NCBI GenBank assembly: GCA_036245805.1
Contig: BTRK01000002.1
Span: forward strand, 2,662,689 to 2,726,688
Direction of reading: 5' to 3'
Length of the DNA: 64,000 bases
From: Pristionchus mayeri
Lineage: Eukaryota; Nematoda; Chromadorea; Rhabditida; Neodiplogasteridae
This document shows, piece by piece, positions 57,170-64,000 of this stretch. Every line of letters begins with the position of its first letter. Positions within the stretch are counted from its first letter, which is position 1. Both the position numbers and the translations under genes were made by a program. A model generated the notes under the pieces. That model saw only the letters and a list, made by a program, of their open reading frames with translations, was not told the DNA's origin and did not search any database.

Positions 57170-58880
57170 CTGAAAATCTATAAATAAATGGTTATTAAAA
57201 CTACTTAAATTTGGAGAATATAAAAAAAATTTCGCCACTATACACTTGCGAAAGGGGGCAAACTGAGAGCGCCGAGCTGTCACATTTTAGCGCCAATATC
57301 TGGCTACAATTCGACGCTTTCATCAGTCCTTCTGAGCTCAGTTTTGCTCGTGTTGCCACAACGAATGTGCAGAGCGAGAGAACACGCAAAATAATGAGAG
57401 TGCACGAGCTAAGGCACGCCTCGAATTCTGCAACTACAAATCGAGTCGCTCAAATCGACAAAAAAATGATGGCAATTAGGCTCACAAGACTCTGGTGCTC
57501 GCGACATGCTCCTCATACTTCTTCAACAAAAAGTTGTCAGGGATGGACTCGTTAGGCTGGCTAAAGTGAGGTATAAAAGGGCCGCTTTTTTATTTCAGCA
57601 GAAGTATCACGAGGACGTCTGGAGGTCGTGCGAGACACTTGGCGCTAATTGGAGTACTTGTGAGAGCGCGAGCGTTTTTTTATGTTGCAGAGCTTCAAAT
57701 GGTGGTCAAAGAGTTTAGTTGTACATATTTGTCATACAGAACATAGTTCAGGAAAGATCAAGGAAGGTGTACATCGTACACATAACAATCGAAATCGCTG
57801 AACATGCTACCTATCATTTGCGGTTGTTGAGATTTACAGTGGGAACCAGTCGATGCTGAGTATCCGAATGCGACCCGGTGCACATTAATCGTGTTCAACT
57901 TCCAAGGCACGTATTTTTCGTTTGACCGCCTGCCATTTTCACAGGTCTAATTAAATCGAAAACACTACATACCATTTGCGATGAGATCTGCTACAGAAAT
58001 TTGCGTGTTTACAACATTGCGTGCTTTCAATAATACTGCTTAAGATTCTCGAAGAAATGCATGTAGTACATGATCACACGCGATCATTCAGCTAGCACAC
58101 ATCATGGATACCATTGTGTGCATACTTTGAGACCTCAAGAATCGTTTCATAATTTCGAAGGGATTGGGTATACGTGCACGATAAATTACTGTGATGCAGA
58201 TACATGGTGGAAATCGTCCCAGACACGCACAAATATTTTTTTTCGATAATGAGGAACTCTAAGAGGTTTGGGGAGAATGCGAGCATAGGTATGAGTAATC
58301 GTCTGACTCTTTTCATTTCCCACGATCCCTCGTCGGTCAGAGAGAGCGGCAGAGTCTATCAGATGAAGTGATTGAGGTCATCGGTCGTAGATACCATTAA
58401 TATTTGCGTCATCATGTGTTGTTTAGATATGATCCCGTGTTGTAGATACAATTCAAGATTTGTTTAATGAGTTTTCAACCTTTGCTTGAAGAGATGATGT
58501 TGAGGACATCAAATATCGACACTTTATTCTGCGAAATAGCATGAATTCCACCGAAATTGAATGTAAAACTGAACACAGAACTAATATGTACAATGTGCAC
58601 ACAAACCAATATTTGCACATTATTTACATGTGTATTTACGTTTCAGTGATTACAGTTATGAAATATATCTATTTTGTAATAATGCAATTGCAGGATGTCA
58701 TGATTATGTACAAGAATTGCGCGTTTGCTAGCATTTCGAATTGAGGGAATCAGCCAAAACAATCAGTGAAGCCATTGGAATTTGGTTCATTTCGATTTGA
58801 TTGACTACAAGTGATATGTGAAGCCGCCAACCATTCAGAAATTCAGAAATAATTATTCAGGTTTACTTCTCTCTGCTTCT
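57170..58880. other. Stretch without a recognised gene
   Basis: It lies between the receptor and the metallopeptidase. Short frames exist on both strands but none has splice context or a recognisable domain. A decayed GAGAGAG-type hairpin lies at about 58288-58345. Confidence 0.45.
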
Positions 58881-58883
58881 TCA

Positions 58884-61800
58884 TTACCATCGATCCTGAT
58901 TAGCGATCACATTAGCCAACGAGGCAAACACTGCAGCGGTGTACTCGAGATCGCCCTAAATTGTTCATGTATTTGCTTTGAATTTAAAGTCATTCAGTCA
59001 AAAATTGAAACGTGCTTCAACTGCCAGCGAATCGTCAAAATACGACAACGATTGAAAATGCTCTATGTCGGATGAGAACTAAGACGTCATGCCTCTCATA
59101 CGACCCTGTATTGGTCATGCAGACCTTTGAGGCTGGCTGCTGAGATTCGGCTTTGCGTATACTAGTGCTCGTCTTGATATGTTTGCAGTTAGTCCATAAA
59201 TAAGATACGATACCTCCTCGAAGACGCTGACGTAATCCGCCGCTGTGTGGTGGTAGCGGAAGTAGAAGTTGTCGTCGCCTGAATATTATTATGTACCTTG
59301 TTTACCCGATAATTCTCTCGTGTACTCACTACCGATTTCTCAATCTGGTCAGATCGCTCAGTACCTATTTTTTTGTAAATGTAAATGTCCAAAATTTTCA
59401 TTGAACACGAATCGACAACGCGTTTGTCCTTCTAGAAAATGTTTCACCTTTATCGGGTACGAAGTTTACTGCGGGAATGTTGCGAGGCTGCGCGAGGTTG
59501 TAGACATCTCCCTGAGAAGTGTTTGCTTATTTATTGTAAGATTTTTATCGAATGGAACTGCCAACTTAATCACACATCTTACAACTGCAATAAACTAATA
59601 TCAAACGTGAAACCTAACCCTGACATACTGGCAAAAACATCAGAAATTCAAAAAAAAAAATTATGAAAATAAGACTTTAATTTACAATAAGACGAACCTG
59701 CGCATCGCTATAGTTCACTCTCATTGGGATCTGGTTGGCGGTGAGCTGAGCGGCGATCGCCTCGATTTTGCGTTGCTGCAAGAGATCAAAGATCAGAATC
59801 AGAGATATGATATCAAGAAGTGTCAACAATCTGCTAACAATCTACACTAAAAGTGGTCAATGATTTAATGTAGCTTCTTCTGTCAAATTTATTTGGAGAG
59901 AGTAAGACCATTCCTCGAGCAATGGTCTCGCTCTCTCCATATCATACACTCTCGCTCTCTCTGATCGACGAGAGAGCGTGCGATTTGGAGAGAGTAAGGC
60001 CATTCCTCGTCAAATCACCTGTCGACTGTCGCCCATGAAACGGAAGGTGCTGTTTCTGAGTCGCGGACGGAAGGCGCCCTTGAAAGTAAATTATTAAATT
60101 ATTAAAATACAATAATTAAGTAAATATAGAAATTACCATGTCAGTCTCAGCAGCGAAGATGATATTGTCGTCCTTGTGAGCGTCATCGTAGGCTCTGAAT
60201 TTTATAAAAGAAATATTTTTTTTCGTATTGTCGTGAAGTGCCAAGAGAATATCAAACTGACGACTATTCACAAATATCTTATGAATATCTTGAAACACAT
60301 GAAATTGATCAGGCATCTCATCTTTCAGATTTATTGGAACGCATAACACTCTGTTCATTGTGTCTCTCGGAACGGAGTTTTATGAAACGCAAAATGAAGA
60401 TATGATAAGATTCTTACCTCGCTCCCATATATCCTTGTTCCTCCGCTGTGAAGAAAACGCCGCGAATAGTCCTTTCAGGCCTAGAATTTTGAGTTTTTGC
60501 AAAAATCATGTTTTGGGAGTTCTAGTATGTTATAACTGACATGAGGTTGTTCCCAGCTAAGTATGCTCTTAAGCAAAATAACAGAAAATCTTCATCAGTA
60601 AAATGACATACCTAAACCTGCTGTCTTCAATCGATAATTCTCTGATCGCTCTCATCGCCGATCGAATCGAAGCGATTCCTCCGCCGTCATCGACGGCGCC
60701 CTGAAGTTCATCTACCTTAGCAAACCAATGTATTTTAGGAAATCCATATTGTTTCGAGGCACTATTGATCTTGTTGTGTGTGCACGTATATGCCGGCACT
60801 AGGTCGGATTAGAACTATGACGTCAAGCCGCATTTGATATATGAAATGCGAAATGACGTCATGATCCTCATCCAACCGTGTGTCTACATACCTGTCCGAC
60901 GTCCCACGAGTCAATGTGCGCGGAGATTAGCACGACTTCTTTGGGCTTCTTTGAACCTGAAAGAGGATTTCTGAACTTGCATTTTCCCCTTATCGACTCC
61001 TCATAAATGTCACTTGAAGTTTTCATCCACGTTGTGTTTACCCTTGATCTCGAAGACGACATTCCTGCTGCTCGTCTTGTATGGCATTTCGCGACTGCGG
61101 ACATCCAATCGAAGCACGATCCGCTTCTTCCTGACAACCATTTATTTAATGATTCATGGGAGCAATCGTCTGACTCTCTTCAGTTTGCATGCTTTCTTGT
61201 CTCTCTGACCGGCGAGAGAGCGTGCACACTAAAGAGAGTCAGACCAATGCTCCATGGGGGGATACGCCAACGTCTTCACAAGAGTTTCAGATTTGACTTT
61301 GAGAATTGAAACCAGACCATAATCAATATCGAGCAAATTTGCAGTTAGAATTACTTGAACAAATCAAGGATTCGACACACATTTTGCATTGAGTGATGCA
61401 ACCTTACCTTTCATACATCCGAGCCAGCATCTCTGCCTCCTCAGTAGTGATACTCAATGAGGGAATGCGAGATCCTGTAGAGAATCAAATATCCATAAAG
61501 AATACACTTTTCGCTTTTTTAAATTCATTTTTTTAACTTTTTTTGAATTCACTTTTTTTCTACTGCTGCATAAACTGAAGCAGCAGTTGTGAATTTAATA
61601 AATTTAATAATTAATAAATTTAATATTAGTAAATACTCTTACCCCTGGCGCCACTGCCCGTATGTGTCGTGTAGAGGGAGAGAGGAGCGGCTGATGCCAG
61701 AAGGACAGCCGCAGCGCCGCGGTCACCGAGGACACGAGCGGCACTCCTGAAAATGTTTTTTGAATTATTTACGCTGAATTCATTTTATGTGTTTTACACT

Positions 61801-63908
61801 GGAATCATCACGGGAATCATTTATCCGCGACGAATCTATAGTAAATATCATTCGTGAAACATATTATTATAAATTTGAAAAAGAGCTTGTCCACGTATTA
61901 TTGTAAATTCGAAATCTGCGTAATTTGATAGAAGTGTTGTCGAATTTTAATGATAAAAGATCAAAGATCAAAGATCACACACCTGAGCTGCCATGATCGA
62001 CCATAGTTGTAGTACGGCTCGGCGATGACAACGATCTTGCCGGAGTAACTTATCCTCTGCAAACAGCTTCATCATGCACTTCATATTTCGCATTCTTCTA
62101 AAGTTTTGCAGTGATTAGACTCGGATTTCCTTGAAACATCGCTATCTAATGTGCCCATAAAGTTAAGATATTTTCCCAAACTCATTCGCCAGAGTGAAGG
62201 TCAGTCACAGATCAAAATAAGTGCGATGTCGCTGATTGCTTTTGAAGTAAACCGGTTTAGGGCAACAGCCGATAACTACCGTTTCGATGAGTTGTCAACT
62301 GCTGTGATACAAAGATCACTACAAGTCAGCCTATGTCTATGAAGTTATACGACATGATATACTTTTCTGAAAAGTCACGCAAGTTAGATTTCGCTAAACG
62401 CTACCGTCAGGTCTCCATAACTACGCACGACGACGACTTCAGCTTCGACGAATCCGGAAGGACTGCCGTCGACAGCGAGTACGTTGAACTTGTGATGGCG
62501 GGGATCTAAAGCTCGAAAATATTTTGTAGTCTCCCTCTTTAGAAACAAAGACATCGTCCATCTGAAAATCCTTTGCCAACTTTTTATGATTCCATAAAAA
62601 TACTTTTCCCATATAAACCAGTTTCCGAAAACTGTAATAGCACTAGGCCGGATGAGAACTGTGACGTCATGCTGCTTTTGATATATCGAATACGGCATGA
62701 CGTCATAGTTCTCATCCGACCTAGTGCCACTGTAACTTATGGCGAGCAAACAAGGTAACCACATTACGGAATTAGGGCTCACTATTTGGTGCAGTGCAGG
62801 CTAATTCGCATCCCTGTCCTCACTTTTCTATTTCGAGCAAATTCCCGAGCCGATTAGTCTAGCAAGTGAACGCCCAAATTAGTTCCAAAGTCGTAAATCT
62901 CCGTTCCCCTCTAATCCCATCGCTCGCTAATCAGTTCCACTTTGGTGATCTCAATCGCGAGTTCTCGAGAAAGTGAAAAAAGAAAAGAACGCGGGAGTGA
63001 TGAGACACGCTCTGACACGGCGATGAGCGATGGGAATGAACTATTTCGAGGCTAATTTTAGCCCGCATAGCGGCCTGACTTATTCAATTTTGCACGAAAC
63101 TCCTAGTATTCAGATGCAATTGAGGCCAAATGCACTTACAAATCATCTCCACTTTATCTTCTCCTCTGATCCAGTACGGGAGATCGTCGACTTTTTCCGT
63201 GTGGACATTGTCGAAACCATCGTTGCGCAAAGTCTTCACCACAAAGTCGATGGCTCTGAAAATCTTTTTTTCTGTTTATTGGTCTTATAAGTGCTTTACG
63301 TTATTTTGACATTGTTTTTGCTAAATTTCCTCTTACTGAAATAAAATAAATCGATTGTTTTTGTTTTCAATTTATACGACTTTAAAAACGACAACAATCA
63401 ATGGAAAGGAAGAACCGTTGACATTAATATACCAGTTGAAACTCATTTCTCCGTTCTCATCAATGCCATCTAATTTTCGGATTTTGAAACAAAATAAGCA
63501 AATGAACTCACTTCTCGAGATTCTTGCTTCCAACCTGTCGAGGGCCGTAATCATCACACAATTCCTCGAGAAAGCGCAATGGTTCTCCTGCGTAATAGTT
63601 TGTTGTTTTCTAAGATCAACGGATTTTGAATTATCAAATTGCTGAGAAGATTAGAAAATGATTCAATTCAATTATTGATTAGTTCGTTGAAGATACAAGT
63701 ATACTAACTGGTCTCCGGGCCATTCGTCAGATGTGAGATGAGCCTCGAGGTTTGCCAGGAAAACTGATAATATGTTGTTATTATTGTAATAGCAAGTCAA
63801 ATAGAAATCGAATTCCATTCACTTCCACTATTAAATAATAATCGTGAAACTCACCTCAGAAATTGAACCAACTCTTAAAACAAGCAGTGATAACAATATC
63901 GCACTCAT
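58884..63908 (-). CDS. Secreted M28 metallopeptidase, carboxypeptidase Q type
   Basis: Complete 18-exon gene, about 458 residues: 63855-63908, 63709-63763, 63511-63606, 63140-63255, 62405-62511, 61983-62056, 61643-61746, 61408-61474, 61042-61130, 60892-60956, 60612-60700, 60418-60480, 60137-60194, 60019-60078, 59698-59775, 59448-59511, 59214-59278, 58884-58955 (stop TAA). Exon 1 encodes a signal peptide (MSAILLSLLVLRVGS). The two-zinc M28 site is intact: SAHIDSWDVGQ (His, Asp), GAVDDGGG (bridging Asp), FFTAEEQG (catalytic and ligand Glu), AETDM (Asp) and RYHHTAAD (last His). Upstream motifs DYGPRQVGSKNLE and DGSPSGFVEAEVVVV match carboxypeptidase Q (plasma glutamate carboxypeptidase), which releases N-terminal residues from dipeptides in secretory or lysosomal compartments. 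The substrate in this species is inferred. Several introns hold MITEs, none in an exon. Confidence 0.92.
59069..59098. repeat. Half copy of MITE family 1
   Basis: GTCGGATGAGAACTAAGACG then TCATGCC, with no matching right half. It lies in the last intron of the carboxypeptidase Q-type gene. Confidence 0.5.
59888..60012. repeat. GAGAGAG-core hairpin MITE in peptidase intron
   Basis: AGAGAGTAAGACCATTCCTCG is present at the left and, inverted and direct, again at the right. The inner stem is CACTCTCGCTCTCTCTGATC with CGACGAGAGAGCGTG. It ends 6 bp from the donor of exon 60019-60078. Confidence 0.75.
60796..60880. repeat. MITE family 1 in peptidase intron
   Basis: GCACTAGGTCGGATTAGAAC to GATCCTCATCCAACCGTGTG with internal TGACGTCA sites on both sides of CATTTGATATATG. 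It ends 12 bp from exon 60892-60956. Confidence 0.75.
61148..61253. repeat. GAGAGAG-core hairpin MITE in peptidase intron
   Basis: ATGGGAGCAATCGTCTGACT / AGTCAGACCAATGCTCCATG inverted ends with inner CTCTCTGACCGGCGAGAGAG. It lies 18 bp upstream (in transcript sense) of exon 61042-61130. Confidence 0.8.
62640..62728. repeat. MITE family 1, best copy, in peptidase intron
   Basis: An 89-bp hairpin: GCACTAGGCCGGATGAGAAC and GTTCTCATCCGACCTAGTGC are inverted, each followed inward by TGTGACGTCAT or ATGACGTCATA. The loop is about 20 bp. Confidence 0.88.
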
Positions 63909-64000
63909 AGCGAACTAACTGATTCTATTTAGAGAACCTCCCAGTTTATAGCCAATTCGTCTCGTCCTAACGCTGATCTCATCAATGTTTTCTCTAATCT

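Noticed and set aside
57506..57718. A possible small coding exon upstream of the receptor
   Set aside because: Open for 70 codons, but without signal peptide, domain or convincing splice sites.

Overview
The window is animal nuclear DNA, almost certainly a rhabditid-type nematode, possibly a diplogastrid. The reasons are dense short introns with TTTCAG-type acceptors, acceptors only 2-7 nt upstream of several start codons (the arrangement used for spliced-leader trans-splicing), THAP-like C2CH proteins of the nematode HIM-17/LIN-15B class, a nematode-type serpentine receptor, and heavy loading with small inverted-repeat elements. I see no rRNA gene, CRISPR array or bacterial-style operon. All gene models below were read by eye from splice signals and from comparison among copies inside the window.

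Left flank (1-10.2 kb, minus strand): two tandem genes for multi-exon THAP-like proteins rich in IKEEP/VKEEP (SUMO-consensus) motifs. Their spacing, about 210 bp from stop to next acceptor, suggests a two-gene operon. The downstream gene runs off the left edge.

Centre (11.6-54.3 kb): a mirror-symmetric cluster. Four paralogues (A to D) encode about 615-residue secreted proteins with two C-type-lectin-like domains and an EGF-like region, spread over 20-21 exons. Two small genes encode Ly6/three-finger, probably GPI-anchored proteins. The order is A(+), Ly6a(-), B(+), then palindromic repeats at 27.7-29.0 kb, then C(-), Ly6b(+), D(-). The right half mirrors the left, as an old inverted duplication would. 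Two later arrivals separate C from Ly6b: a scrambled set of ribosomal-protein exon fragments (39.8-41.9 kb) and a THAP/transposase-like gene (42.0-45.0 kb). Every lectin copy carries at least one lesion: A lost its signal-peptide exon and has a nonsense codon, B has a late frameshift, C has two nonsense codons, and D lost its start codon and a conserved Cys.

Right flank (54.4-64 kb, minus strand): a hAT-like non-autonomous element, a partial serpentine receptor, and a complete 18-exon M28 metallopeptidase of the carboxypeptidase Q type whose introns hold several MITEs.

Inverted-repeat DNA is the other theme: fold-back elements of 2.4 kb and 1.7 kb inside introns, a TA-flanked mariner-size element, and several MITE families, one built around TGACGTCA. 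The lectin and Ly6 genes look like a fast-evolving secreted or surface family; a role in environment or immunity is inference only.
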